Below, piece after piece: positions 1 through 9,829 of a DNA stretch of 64,000 bases (positions are counted from its first letter, which is position 1; every line of letters starts with the position of its first letter). Both the position numbers and the translations under genes were made by a program. A model generated the notes under the pieces. The model searched no databases, was not told the origin of the DNA, and saw only the letters and a list, made by a program, of their open reading frames with translations. Source of the stretch: Ochromonas danica (taxonomy: Eukaryota > Sar > Chrysophyceae > Chromulinales > Chromulinaceae); the NCBI GenBank assembly GCA_015146655.1, contig VKHL01000082.1, forward strand, positions 61,413-125,412, given 5' to 3'.

Positions 1-368
1 CTACTCCTTGCTCAAGTCTGCTGAGGAGAAGGACCAGCGCAGCACTTGAGTGGGTAGCAGCAGGAGGAGGTGATGATAGTGCTAGATGGTCTATCTCGTA
101 GTCAGCAGACAGTAAACTTGCTGTACTATCCTATACCAGTACTAGCCTACTACTGTAGTGCAATGTAGTGTAGCAATGTAGTGCAATGTAGTGTAGCTAC
201 ACTACAGTGTCTACAGTGTAGCGCAGTTAGTTTACATGTTGTGCTCTTGCATTATTATCATGTGTAAATGTGTAGCTAACTAACCAGTTAACTAACACTA
301 ACACTAACACTAACACTCTAAGCAAAGTAAACTACCTGCTATTATCTCAGATCAGATCTCATCCAACG
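1..368. other. Intergenic, short repeats and a palindrome
   Basis: No gene is seen. The stretch holds repeated tgtagtg/caatgtag words, a perfect 20-bp palindrome at 187-206, and a short run of the hexamer actaac around 290-317. The hexamer does not match a common telomere repeat. Confidence 0.5.
187..206. repeat. Perfect 20-bp palindrome
   Basis: The 20 bases centred on an agct core (tgtagtgt-agct-acactaca) equal their own reverse complement. It lies in gene-free DNA among related tgtagtg words, so it may be a by-product of local repeat shuffling rather than a protein site. Confidence 0.8.
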
Positions 369-896
369 TTAACAATCCTTCTCCTTCTCCTCATTGTTTG
401 GTAGTGTGGTGTTGTTATCAAGCAGTGCTGTATCGTCAAGCTTCCTCCTCTTCTTCTTCCTCTCTTCGTTCACTTTCATCATGCGCTCTCTTCTTCTTCT
501 TGTGACGTCTCTGTGATCGTCAGTGCGTGTGAGGAATGCTTCTGTTCTCTCTTCTTGACTGGTTTCCTCGCCTTTAAGGTAGACCATGATGCCATCATCA
601 CCTTGGTCACCACGAACATAACCTTCACAATCAAAATAATGTAAACTCATCACCACGCTATCTCCTCCTCCTCCTCCTCCTCCTCCTCCTCCTCCTGCTC
701 CAGCATGAGGTTTGTCGCCACGCAATATGACCGTGTCACCTGAATCAAATTGAAGCTCTTCACTCCTCGTTGATCCTTTAGTCTCCATGATCAGTCTGCT
801 ATTGTCTTCTAGGAATACAACGCATACGAAGCACTTCGCTGTGTGGATGGTTGGGATCGTAATCGTAGTGGCTGTCTCGAGCCAAGCATCCGCCAC
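369..896 (-). CDS. Hypothetical protein, possible cupin-like; 5' exons unresolved
   Basis: A minus-strand open frame ends at 369. The middle reads like a small beta-barrel domain (GDTVILRGDKPHAG, then an 11-Gly run, then SVVMSLHYFD). A G-D-x-x-H-A-G pattern followed by a histidine strand is seen in cupin-like folds, but this is only a resemblance. The C-terminus is very basic (RRRRERMMK, KKKRRK) and could be a nuclear signal. The frame opens on a GTG, so 896 is probably not the start. An upstream piece at 1000-1182 beginning MESIGRKVMV can be spliced to it or to an alternative frame. The exact exon structure is not settled. The poly-Gly run is a (CTC)n triplet array on the plus strand. Confidence 0.4.
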   Translation of the reverse strand: MADAWLETATTITIPTIHTAKCFVCVVFLEDNSRLIMETKGSTRSEELQFDSGDTVILRGDKPHAGAGGGGGGGGGGGDSVVMSLHYFDCEGYVRGDQGDDGIMVYLKGEETSQEERTEAFLTRTDDHRDVTRRRRERMMKVNEERKKKRRKLDDTALLDNNTTLPNNEEKEKDC

Positions 897-1182
897 TCTC
901 TGAGCACAGCATTGACATCGGAGATTGCGTCAGTCCATTGTGTGGATACAGACGCTGGAGAACCTCATTTGCTTCAGTTGAATGTCGGGGTCATCACCAC
1001 TACCTTTGTTGATGGCTTTGATGTTGTTGGATGTTGTCGTCATTCTTCATCATCATCACTCTTCTCTTTAATTCATCGATAATGGCTTGGCTTGGTGTCT
1101 TGATAGCTTTGCGAAGGACATAGAATTTTGTATAGAGTAGTGCTTTTCTTATTACCATAACCTTTCTTCCAATGGATTCCAT

Positions 1183-1488
1183 TCCACATAATAGAATAGT
1201 ATTTAGTACATGTACTAGATCTAGATCTACTTGTAGTTTGATTTATTTTGATTTGTTTTCATTTGATTTGACGGAAAATAGCATATTTTCGATTTTGGAG
1301 AGTTGAAACCCGCGATTTTGGACTTTTCCTCTCCATTTTTCCCCTTGACATGCGCGGGAAAATTGGTTTTCTTTTGGAAAAATGGAGAGGAAAAGTCCAA
1401 AAACACGGGTTTCAACTCTCCCAAGAGCTTCTTCCACATCATCACATGCATCATCATACAGTAGATGAATGATCTCGATGATCTCTAG
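1183..1488. other. Divergent intergenic region with a long hairpin
   Basis: This lies between the putative 5' end of the minus-strand gene and the start of the 1489 gene. It contains the inverted repeat at 1297-1421 and a tagatctagatcta palindromic run near 1219-1232. No coding potential is convincing. Confidence 0.5.
1297..1421. repeat. Inverted repeat, 46-bp arms, 33-bp loop
   Basis: The left arm (1297-1342) and the right arm (1376-1421) are reverse complements at 44 of 46 positions. Both start and end with ggagagttgaaacccg / atttttcc-type ends. The loop is 1343-1375. RNA from either strand would fold into a strong hairpin. It could be a foldback or MITE-like element or a transcribed hairpin. 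No target-site duplication or transposase is seen. Confidence 0.85.
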
Positions 1489-3414
1489 ATGTCGATGACG
1501 ATCTTCTTCTTCGGCTGGCAGAGAGACTTGCTTCGCTGTGTGTTGACAGAATGGCTGCAGTGGAAAGACATCTCTCAATGGGATATCGCCTGCTTGGGTA
1601 GCTGTCGGTCTGACTGGCTGCACCTCTTGGCAGGCATGACTTGGCGGTCTCTAGGAGAGGGAGGAGGAGGAGGAGGAGGAGGAGGAGGAGAGTCCCTGGA
1701 AGACAGCAGCAGGAGGAGGAGTTGGTATCGCTGGACACGTGATCGCTGTCTCTACTTGTCCGAGCTGTCTCTGTTTCAGACAGTGGAGGTGGAGGACGTT
1801 CTCTCTGCTGCTGCCGAGGACGCAATGGTCTGCCGGGCAGTGCGCTGTCTGCACCTTTCCTACGAGGAAGAGCAGGAGCAGGAGGGGGAGAGTATCTTCG
1901 TTGACAGAGTGTCGTCTCTGTTGGATCGATGCGTCAGTCTGGAGGAAGTGGTCCTCATCGATACCGCCTCACTAGTGCAGACCTTATCACCACCTCCTCC
2001 TCCTCCTCCTCCTCGTCATCATCATGGTCCGGTAGGTCTGAGAAGAGTGGCGGCCAATGGCAGCGCTGCCAGAGCCCTCGCCACGTCAGCGTCTTTCTTC
2101 TCGAGACACGCGGCCACTCTGCAAGACCTCGCGCTACTGCTTGACGATGACGACGATGGCCAACAGACCGCGTCAGTCTTCTTCGCTCACCTGAAGAGAG
2201 AAGGCATTCGTCTCCGCACCTTGACCTTGTCATGCCCTGGCCTCCTCCTCCTCCTCCCCCTCCTCCTGCACCACCTCTCCTCGCATGGCATGGCTCTGCA
2301 AGATCTCTCTCTCGCAGGTCAGACCCATCGTGACGATGGTGACATGGCTGTGACAGTGACGGGAGAGCTGCTGGTCTCTCTGCTTGGCTGCTGCCCTGCC
2401 TTGCAGTCTCTGGAGGTCTACCGCTGCTCTGTGTGCTACCTCGCAGTGCTGCCCTGCCTCTTCTCTCTCCTTCTACCCAACACTAGCCTGCGATCTCTTC
2501 GTCTAGATGGTCTGCTGCTGACTGTGTGCGAGAAGCGAAAGCAGGTGGTCTTCTCTCTGAATACGTCCTCAGCACTGCCTCGCAGCTGTTGGGAGAACTG
2601 CCTCTCCTCCTCCTCCTCCTCCTCCTCCTCCTCCTCCTCCTCCTGTTCCTGTTCCTCCTCCTCCTCCTGTTCCTCACTCCTCTTGGGTGATGACTATACA
2701 CTGGGGTTTGCTGCTTCGCATCTGCGGCACGATCAAGTCTCTGTCATCGTGGAGAAGCTGTGCTCTTGTCTGGAGAGCTTTGTGGTAGAGGAGGAGGAGG
2801 AGGTGGGGGACGAGGCGATCGAAGAGGTCGTGAGAAGATGTCCTCGGCTGGCTAGTCTCAGAGTGAGCGGGAGGTGTTCCCTGCTGACTGATCGGACCCT
2901 GGCAGCTATCGCTTGCTTCAGACCCAGCTTGACGGAGCTAGACCTTCTGAGCCAGACCAGCTGCTTCACAGGCCAGGGGCTGAGGGAGATGCTGGCTGCT
3001 TGCACTGCGCTAGTCAACTTGTCCATCCGCTCTGAGGAGGTTGGCATTATTCGGGAAGTGGCGAGGCTGCCTAGACTGCGCGGCTTCTCTCTCTTCCTGC
3101 AGAGCGGGGAGGCGGAGGAGGTGGCCAGGGTACTGCTGGATGACGACGAACATGACGAGGTGACGTGGCCGTGGGGTCTAGTTGAAGGAAAGATCAATCT
3201 TCGGGGAGTGAGTCGGTTCTCTCTGTCTCGAAAGTGTGTGTTGTCTGCTGAGGTCTACCCGAGGAGGAGGTGCGGGGGTGGTGTAGTCTATCTCACTCTA
3301 CCTCCCTCTGTCTCTCTCTCTCTCAATGGCACTTCGATGAGACTGTTCTTGCATGAGACTGTTCTTGTTTCCTTCTCATCAACAGGTGGTAGCATTAGGC
3401 CAGCGCTGTCATAA
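1489..3414 (+). CDS. F-box-like / leucine-rich repeat protein
   Basis: The product is 641 aa from one exon. The N-terminus has an F-box-like or BTB-like helical pattern (VLTEWLQWKDISQWDIA, about residues 18-34). This motif precedes LRRs in many protist proteins. The rest has irregular leucine-rich segments (LRTLTLSC, LQSLEVYRCS, LRSLRLDG, LASLRVSGR, LTELDLLSQ, LVNLSIRS), spaced like cysteine-containing LRRs of substrate-recognition subunits. Triplet expansions give Gly, Pro and a 13-Ser run in the coding sequence. A likely role is an adaptor for an SCF-type ubiquitin ligase, by inference only. MSMT at 1489 is the first in-frame methionine. A later start would cut into the first domain. Confidence 0.75.
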   Translation: MSMTIFFFGWQRDLLRCVLTEWLQWKDISQWDIACLGSCRSDWLHLLAGMTWRSLGEGGGGGGGGGGESLEDSSRRRSWYRWTRDRCLYLSELSLFQTVEVEDVLSAAAEDAMVCRAVRCLHLSYEEEQEQEGESIFVDRVSSLLDRCVSLEEVVLIDTASLVQTLSPPPPPPPPRHHHGPVGLRRVAANGSAARALATSASFFSRHAATLQDLALLLDDDDDGQQTASVFFAHLKREGIRLRTLTLSCPGLLLLLPLLLHHLSSHGMALQDLSLAGQTHRDDGDMAVTVTGELLVSLLGCCPALQSLEVYRCSVCYLAVLPCLFSLLLPNTSLRSLRLDGLLLTVCEKRKQVVFSLNTSSALPRSCWENCLSSSSSSSSSSSSSCSCSSSSSCSSLLLGDDYTLGFAASHLRHDQVSVIVEKLCSCLESFVVEEEEEVGDEAIEEVVRRCPRLASLRVSGRCSLLTDRTLAAIACFRPSLTELDLLSQTSCFTGQGLREMLAACTALVNLSIRSEEVGIIREVARLPRLRGFSLFLQSGEAEEVARVLLDDDEHDEVTWPWGLVEGKINLRGVSRFSLSRKCVLSAEVYPRRRCGGGVVYLTLPPSVSLSLNGTSMRLFLHETVLVSFSSTGGSIRPALS

Positions 3415-3432
3415 CTCAGCACAGATGTACAG

Positions 3433-3454
3433 TATACAGTACATGTACTGTATA
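3433..3454. repeat. Perfect 22-bp AT-rich palindrome
   Basis: The sequence tatacagtaca/tgtactgtata equals its own reverse complement. It starts 19 bp after the stop of the LRR gene, so it may sit in the 3' UTR and fold in RNA. More tgtatata words follow to about 3515. Confidence 0.8.
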
Positions 3455-3698
3455 TAGTCTAGATAATGTGTATAGATGCTGTATATTAATGTACTATATA
3501 TAAATGGTGTATATAGATAACATACCATTTTAGCTCAGATTGTAGCTCTTGTTACACTATTACACTATTCCATACTGTAATTACACTATTCCACATTCCA
3601 CAAGGTGAAATTATTATCTTGCGAGGGGTGCTGTATGGTGGCAAGCAGAGCTGCTGGTTTTGGTGAAAAGGTCAAGAAGTGAAGACCATCGAGATATC

Positions 3699-4049
3699 AT
3701 GCAGCTTCCCAAGCATAAGTTAGCCAAACAAGCTGCCTCCAAGGCTACAAAACGCACTCCCAAGCATCAAAAGAGTGAGAAAAAGAGAGAGGAGGCGGAG
3801 ACAATGGAGGTCCCAGCTGACCAGCCCAGCGCATCCACCCATTCGGAAGAAATGAAGGAAGAGGAAGGACAAGAAGAGCAAGTAAATAGACTCCCCACTA
3901 AGTTGAAGTCTAAGGAGGAGAAGGAGGCTATTCGTGCTCTACGAATGGCCAAGAACAGGCGCAACAATCTCTACAAGGTGCGCAATGCCAACATTTCAGC
4001 CAAGAATGGCCCTCGAGCTGTGAACCACGTCTCCATCATAAGGCTATAG
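3699..4049 (+). CDS. Small basic/acidic hypothetical protein
   Basis: The product is 116 aa from ATG 3699. The open frame runs back to a stop at 3606 without another ATG, so either this ATG is used or an upstream exon joins, for example at the cag ending near 3647. The N-terminal third is lysine-rich (KHKLAKQAASKATKR). The middle is Glu-rich. The C-terminus (ALRMAKNRRNNLYKVRN) is a basic helix, and its third codon positions look like those of real genes here. I do not recognise the family. A nuclear or nucleolar protein is plausible from composition. Confidence 0.5.
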   Translation: MQLPKHKLAKQAASKATKRTPKHQKSEKKREEAETMEVPADQPSASTHSEEMKEEEGQEEQVNRLPTKLKSKEEKEAIRALRMAKNRRNNLYKVRNANISAKNGPRAVNHVSIIRL

Positions 4050-4241
4050 AGAAGAGAGTGTCAGGAAGGTTGTGGTCATCCGATCTCTTCCTCTTGTCTC
4101 TCAAAATAGTCTGCCGTGTATGTATGTTCAGAGAATGTTGATTGTACTTTGAGAAATGATTGTGTTCCGAGAGAGATCTGTTCCTCTTTATCATCATTCT
4201 TATTATTGTTTTCTTAATAGCTAAGCATGCCTAGGTCATCT

Positions 4242-4941
4242 TCACGTTTCAGCTACTTCCGAGAATATCGACTTGATAAGTGGCAAATAGCTGCACAGGT
4301 CGCAAAGACGGCCGCAAGAGAGAATCCTGTAATGAGAGCTCTGTCCATGTTGAGAAAGAGGTGCCTTATGTTCCTCCTGAAAGCCGCGGAACAGTTTGTC
4401 TATGACAACATGAAATCAATCATAAGCCAGACTCAGGAAAGGGGCTGTGGACTCTCACCTCAGCTTTGCTGGTCTCGGAGTTGATCACGTCGAAAAAGTC
4501 TCCAATGTCAAAGAAAACAATATCATCTTCGAGTGGTGAGGAGCTGCAAGCGTTCACGAACTTGACCAGAGTTCTTCCATAATGCTCGATATTCACCTCG
4601 GGCTTGGTGTGAAGATGTTCATGGGCGAAGATCTCAGAGATGTTTTTCATGATGAAAGGAAGCGTGTTGAACAGTCCGTACTCAATGAGAAGGGGATGGG
4701 AGGTCACGTTGCCAACTGCTAGATCAAATCCGGGTTTGGTTCCATCGAAAGTGATTTCCACCATGGGGCTTGTATGCGATGCGTAGTATTCCACGGCAGG
4801 AGCATGTTTAAGGAATTGGCCCATAAAGGCAATGTAATGCTCAAAGTAATAGGCAGTAGGCAGAGTGGAAGGGAGGTCATCGGGGTCGTTGTCAGTCTCC
4901 ATCAGACCTCTCAGCAAGATGAGCAAGCCAATGAAGATCAT
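4242..4941 (-). CDS. Hypothetical secreted or membrane-anchored protein
   Basis: The main exon (4459-4941) begins with a hydrophobic signal or anchor (MIFIGLLILLRGL), followed by a balanced sequence with strong C/G third positions (YYFEHYIAFMGQFL, IEHYGRTLVKFVNA, IGDFFDVIN). The apparent stop lies beyond a GTGAG donor at 4458. A short intron leads to a last exon. Two acceptors fit, ending either in ...EVAET (stop at 4242) or ...QVDILGSS in another frame. I favour splicing but cannot pick the acceptor. An extra 5' exon within about 5030-5190 (minus) would also join in phase (…QAKRVF + NRLRQR…). The family is not recognised. The plus strand is open here too, so expression data are needed. Confidence 0.5.
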
Positions 4942-5125
4942 GTAGAGAGAGAGAGAGATTCGCTGACGCAGCCTGTTCTAACTTCAACAACGCAAGACTG
5001 AAAGATACGCTCAGCGGACGAAGTGGTGTGGGACTAGTCCCTTCTTCCTGCCCTTTAACATCACAAAAACGCGCTTTGCCTGTAAAAACGTCTTTTCAAT
5101 AAACCAAGGAGCATCCATCTCCATA

Positions 5126-5654
5126 ATGATGAACAGGAAGTGGACAATGCCTCCTTGGCATCCATTGCAGTCGCTGGGTGAGAGGTGAAAGCACTGTGAA
5201 GAGACATCTCTCCACCCCTCCTTCCCCTCCCACTCCTCCTCCTCCTCCTCCTTCTTCTTCCTTCTCCTCTTCCTCGTCATCATGGTCAGCTTCAGCTTCT
5301 AGTGTGTGGTCCCACGTCGTCTTGTTCTACTACTCCCCTCGCTTTATTAAGTTAACGACCGCTGCCTTCGCTGGGCTGGGTGTGGTCTTGGCGGAAGTCG
5401 CGCACAGCGAGCTGACCGAGTCCCGCGCTGCTGCAGGAGGAGAAGCAGAAGGGCTGTGGGAGAAATGGTCCGAACGGTTGAGCCTCTACTCGATCTTCTC
5501 CTTTTGCTTCGCCTTCACTGGCTTCTACCTGCACCTCCTCCTGCCCCTCCTACTCGTCCTATGCCCCACCCTCTACCTTGCCAACGAATTGGCGGGGGAG
5601 AAGAAGGAAGAAGATGATAAGATGCAGGGAGATGCTTCGGATCCTCCAAGGTGA
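5126..5654 (+). CDS. Hypothetical multi-pass membrane protein
   Basis: Exons 5126-5177 and 5290-5650 are joined by a 112-nt intron (gtgagagg … pyrimidine tract … gtcag) that keeps phase. The second exon has strong coding third positions and two or three hydrophobic segments (VVLFYYSPRFIKLTTAAFAG, GVVLAEV; YSIFSFCFAFTGFYLHLLLP; LLLVLCPTLYLANELAG), then an acidic, Lys-rich tail. The stop at 5652-5654 lies inside a GTGAG donor. A real 3' exon may therefore follow, for example 6545-6563, after an intron holding the minisatellite. The layout loosely recalls LMBR1-type membrane proteins, but this is weak. The start is uncertain because the frame is open further upstream. Confidence 0.45.
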
Positions 5655-5701
5655 GAGAGAAATGCGCTACTATATAGCACAGCATAGCATTGCTAGTCTA
5701 G

Positions 5702-6292
5702 CTGTTCAATACTGTACTACACATTGTGTGCTAGTCAATACTGTACTACACATTGTGTGCTAGTCAATACTGTACAACACATTGTGTGCTAGTCAATACT
5801 GTACAACACATTGTGTGCTAGTTAATACTGTACTGCACATTGTGTGCCAGTCAATACTGTACTACACATTGTGTGCTAGTCAATACTGTACTACACATTG
5901 TGTGCTAGTCAATACTGTACTACACATTGTGTGCTAGTCAATACTGTACAACACATTGTGTGCTAGTCAATACTGTACTACACATTGTGTGCTAGTCAAT
6001 ACTGTACTACACATTGTGTGCTAGTCAATACTGTACAACACATTGTGTGCTAGTCAATACTGTACTACACATTGTGTGCTAGTCAATACTGTACTACACA
6101 TTGTGTGCTAGTCAATACTGTACAACACATTGTGTGCTAGTCAATACTGTACTACACATTGTGTGCTAGTCAATACTGTACTACACATTGTGTGCTAGTC
6201 AATACTGTACAACACATTGTGTGCTAGTCAATACTGTACTACACATTGTGTGCTAGTCAATACTGTACTACACATTGTGTGCTAGTCAATAA
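5702..6292. repeat. 29-bp minisatellite, about 20 copies, with an 87-bp higher-order unit
   Basis: The monomer reads ctagtcaatactgtactaca + cattgtgtg (29 bp). Two main variants differ at one base (tactaca = T, tacaaca = A). From about copy 7 onward the order is T-T-A repeated to the end of the array, so the true period there is 87 bp. Copies at the left edge carry extra changes. It lies just after the 5126 gene, and perhaps inside its last intron. Confidence 0.95.
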
Positions 6293-6758
6293 TGGCATAG
6301 AGAAGCTAAGACAATGATAACGAGGATGGTCTACTGGTCCAGGAGTATGAAACACATGGACCTACTGTAGCTTCTAATAGTTATACTAGTCTAGCATTAT
6401 CATCGTCATGTGAGGGTTGATACATTAATAAGAGAAGAACAGTCTTTAATCCACTCCTTCCCTATCCTACCTCTACCCTATCCTATTCAAACCTACTACT
6501 ACCACCTTACCTTACACTACCACCACCCCACCTCCATCTGCCAGCAACAAGGCGATGGCCTAACAGCTCGCGGTGTAGTGCATCGACGAGTGGCACGCGG
6601 CGTTAGAGGAAGTCTCCAACAGAATGCCCAGAAGACAGCTATCAATACCAACAACGCGCACACAGCACAAGGTGGGCCTGACATCCCATCCTGTGTGTCT
6701 CGTGCCAAGTGAATGTGTTAGTCTGTGAGGGCAGGCGGCGTGGCTGGTCTGCCCGGGA
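6293..6758. other. Intergenic or intronic, no clear gene
   Basis: A plus-strand frame at 6410-6712 is Gln/Asn-rich at its end but has no recognisable domain. A ccatctgccag acceptor at 6544 could be the 3' splice site for the 5126 gene. Otherwise this is the 3' flank of CEP44. Confidence 0.4.
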
Positions 6759-8134
6759 CTATAAGAGACCTTTCTCCTGCAGGGCGTTCTCCAGCACTTT
6801 GATGCGGTTGTTCAGCAAAGTGAACTCCGCGTCCACAGCTGCGACCAACTTGTTAATAATAAACTCATGCCTCTGGAGATGCAAGCAAGGCAGGCAGTGA
6901 GTGAGGGGTTGCTGGGAAGAGAGGGGAGGCTCACCTCGGACACTTGCTGGATGGCCTCGCGCACTTTCCTCTCAATCAGAGAGTCCACTTCGACCACTTG
7001 CTCCACGGAGAGAAAGGTTTTGTTGGGGTTCTCACTATTGCGGTCCACTGCTCCTCCTATCCACAACACCAATGCACACACGTTAGCCTCTACTTCCACA
7101 AGGTGTTCTCCGAGGGAGAGGAGGGAGGTGGTGAAGGCTACCCGGACCTGGAGGGTCTTCTCTGCTACCCGATGGTGTGCGCCGAGGAGTTGTCGTCGTA
7201 CCACGGGCATTGCCATTAGCGGGAGACTTGAGGCTTCGAGAAGGAGACGGAGGCGGAGGGGTGGTCAAAGAGGCCATGTCAAGAGACCGATTGCTGAAAG
7301 CGCCATTGGCTGGCAAAGGGGAGGCCGCAGGAGCAGGAGCAGGAGGAGAGGGAGGGAAGGCCATGCCCTCGTCCATCTCGCTGCTCATCGTGGCATAGAA
7401 GTGGTCGCCCACTCGATCATCTAGAAAGGGTGTGGAGGAAGAGGAGGGCGTGGTAGCAGTCGCGGGCTTGTAGCGCCCCCGAGGAGGTGCAGAAGACGAC
7501 CTCTGCGACCCCGAGCCATCCCCTCCTCCGTCCTGGGAGGAGGCGCCCAAGACGATCCTCTCGTTAATCTGGGAGATCACGTGATTGGGCACTACGAACT
7601 TGACCTTGTTGGGCGAGTAGACCACGTGGCGGTCAGTCTGCGCCACGTACTCGGCCAGCTTGGTCAGCAGCTGCAGCTTGTGATTGGCGAAGCCCTGGAC
7701 ACCAGCACACACACACAGAGAGACAGACAGGCAGACAGACACACACAGGCACATACAGACAGACAGACAGACAGACAGACACAGACAGGCAGACAGTGTG
7801 TGAGGCAGTGTGTGGTAGGCAGGCAGGCAGGGGACTAGCTCACCATGGAGAAGAACTGGTCCACGGAGATGGGCGAGCTGTGCCGCAGCGTGTCTCGCAG
7901 CAGATCGAAGGCGGACACCACCACTTTGCGGTCACTGATATGACTCGCACAGCCGCGCAGGAGCAGCTGCTTCATCACCACCGTGGAGGTGCTAAAGAGT
8001 AATTTGCGCATGAGGGCGACGATGGGCAGGGGATTGCCTCGTTTGATCTCGTCGAAGTCGTCGATCACGATGATGGAGAGCTTCCGCAGCGCTCGCTCGA
8101 GCTTGTTGAAGTAGTTGTTGATATCAGCCGACAT
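6759..8134 (-). CDS. CEP44: CEP44-domain centrosomal protein
   Basis: Four exons (8134-7844, 7694-7202, 7161-6935, 6872-6759) give 374 aa. The N-terminal ~140 residues match the CEP44 domain: NKLERALRKL, GNPLPIVALMRKLL, FDLLRDTLRH, then GFANHKLQLLTKLAEYV across the first intron. In animals CEP44 binds the centriole wall and microtubules. A similar role at basal bodies is inferred. The middle is Pro/Ser-rich and disordered. The C-terminal ~70 residues form a coiled coil (VLENALQEKG). Intron 1 (149 nt) is filled with acag/gacagg microsatellite. Intron 2 is only 40 nt, and it is needed to keep the frame (…GNAR-EKTLQ…). The start matches the usual family N-terminus. Confidence 0.85.
7709..7832. 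repeat. (ACAG)n-type microsatellite in CEP44 intron 1
   Basis: Most of the 149-nt intron is cacaca, gacagacagg and aggcaggc repeats. The splice ends (gtgagcta … gtccag on the minus strand) stay free of the array. Confidence 0.85.
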
Positions 8135-8542
8135 GCCGCTATCTGTCTGTCCCTCAGTCTGTCTGTCTCTCTGTCCCTCTGTCTCTCACCTCTTCTGACC
8201 TCTTCTGTCTCTCTTCGGCCAAGAAGATCTCGAGCAGCTGCTGTCAGTGAATTGATCCCGCAGCAGAGGGAGAGAGAAGCAAAAGCTGTTTCTCCGCCAG
8301 AAACACGTTATCGTTAACTTAAGATGATTTCGATTGATGAGGTATTCTAGTGGATAATGTATTATTGTGTATATTACATCGCGTTATTCCGGAGTAATTA
8401 GTTGATATTGCACATGGTCTGGAAAGGAATTGCAATGGTAGCAAGTTCAGGACTACACATGGTATAACTTAGACTACAACTTCACTATGTACACACACAG
8501 AGCAGAGGGTGCAATGCAATGCAGGCTGAGGAGCAGTCAGGT
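8135..8542. other. Intergenic between NSE4 3' end and CEP44 5' end
   Basis: Both flanking genes are on the minus strand. A gtctgtct-rich tract covers about 8146-8220, next to the CEP44 start, and the word tcgttaacttaag lies at 8311-8323. No gene is seen. Confidence 0.5.
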
Positions 8543-9829
8543 TCAAGACCTCCTCTTCCTGCCACCAGCCTTGCGACCTCTACCACTACCTTTCCGAGCC
8601 ACCACCACCTCCTCCTCCTCCTCCTGCTCTTCCCTCTCTTCATCACCCACTGCTTCACTATCATTGTCATCGTCTTCTTCACCTTCGCTGCCTTCATCGC
8701 CAGGAGAGGATCTCTTCCGCTTCATGGGGGTCCTCTGTCTGTTAGCCTTGTCTCTCTGGGAGAGAAGCTCTGCTTGGGCGACGGAGTCGCTGGCGTCGTA
8801 GAGCGGGTCGCGCCTGTCCAGCAGCTGATGAAGGTCTTCTCCATCCCCTCCCTGAGAGCGAAGCAGCTCAGATGCCTCGCGAAGATCCTTCATGCTAATA
8901 GACAGAACCTGGTCCACACAAAGTGGTCATCGCCATCGCCGTCAGTCAATCAGGGAAGGGGGGGGGGCTGTGGGAGGTCATACCATTTGCTTCTTGCTCT
9001 CTTTGTCAAGCACGTCGAGGTTGTGAGGAATCGCAGCGACAGGCAGACCTGATCCCTTGTCCAAGCCTGCCACCACGCGCTTTTCCTGCACAAATCATAT
9101 CACATGCTCAGCTACAGTACATGGTACAGTCATGGAAGGACTCACTTTGAGCGCGAAGGCAAAGTCGAAGAGGTTCTCCACGGACTGCACAGGGTTGGTG
9201 GGGTGGAGCAGCAGGCCAAGCAGGTCGAAGCTCTGCCCCTCGGAGCCGATCTCTCCCAGCACCTTCAAGAGAGTGTTGAGCCGCTCGTTCGTGGCCTCGT
9301 CCTCCTCGTCACGAGGACCGGTCAAGGTCTGCGGCTTGGCCAGTTGCTCCTCGGATATCTGGGACTTGGCGCGGCGCTGTATTGGTTTGCGTGTCTTGGC
9401 CTCGCGCAGCAGCGGCCCGGCCATCGTGAGGCAGAGGGGCGGCCGGTCGAAGAGCTTGCCGAGAGAGCGGCCCAGAGCGCACCAGTCGAGCTGCTCGCAG
9501 CGCTCAGAGGGGAAGAGGTCGTGTCCTCTCGTCACGACGAGGTCGAAGTCCAATCGCGAGGCGAAGCGCGCCAGTCCCGCGGCCTGCGCCTTGACCACCT
9601 TGGACAGGTCCTTCAGCCCCGACACGTCCAGGGTGAGCTCTCGCGTGTGGTCGACATGGTCCACGAGGTTGTTCAAGCTAGTCTTGGCCATGTGGAACTT
9701 CTCGGACAGCGGGTCCACCATCTCCGTCATGTTGGCCTGCAGATAGTCCACCACATTCTTGATCTCTCGGCGAAGAAGGCGGCGCTTCTCAATGCCCTTC
9801 TCCTCTTCCTCCTCAGAATTATAGTCCAT
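8543..9829 (-). CDS. NSE4: SMC5/6 complex kleisin subunit NSE4
   Basis: Three exons (9829-9146, 9085-8984, 8908-8543) give 383 aa. The N-terminal helix region (RRLLRREIKNVVDYLQ, LSEKFHMAKTSLNNLVDHVDHTREL) fits the Nse4 domain that binds the SMC6 neck. The C-terminal winged-helix part has the family pattern of CLTMAGPLLRE, then LLKVLGEIG, NPVQSVENLFDFAFALK, and finally VLSISMKDLREA. NSE4 bridges the SMC5 and SMC6 heads in a nuclear complex for recombination and replication-fork repair. An unusual acidic/basic tail (EGEEDDDNDSE … GRGRKAGGRKRR) follows the conserved core and looks like a nuclear localisation or DNA-contact tail. The ATG is at the conserved N-terminus. Confidence 0.9.

Noticed and set aside
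286-318. Telomere-like (actaac)n run
   Set aside because: The hexamer does not match common telomere repeats, has few copies and lies beside ordinary genes.
5702-6292. CRISPR array of 29-bp repeats
   Set aside because: The repeats are directly adjacent without unique spacers, so this is a minisatellite.
7709-7832. CRISPR-like repeat appearance of the gacagacagg array
   Set aside because: It is a simple microsatellite in a eukaryotic intron with no regular spacers.
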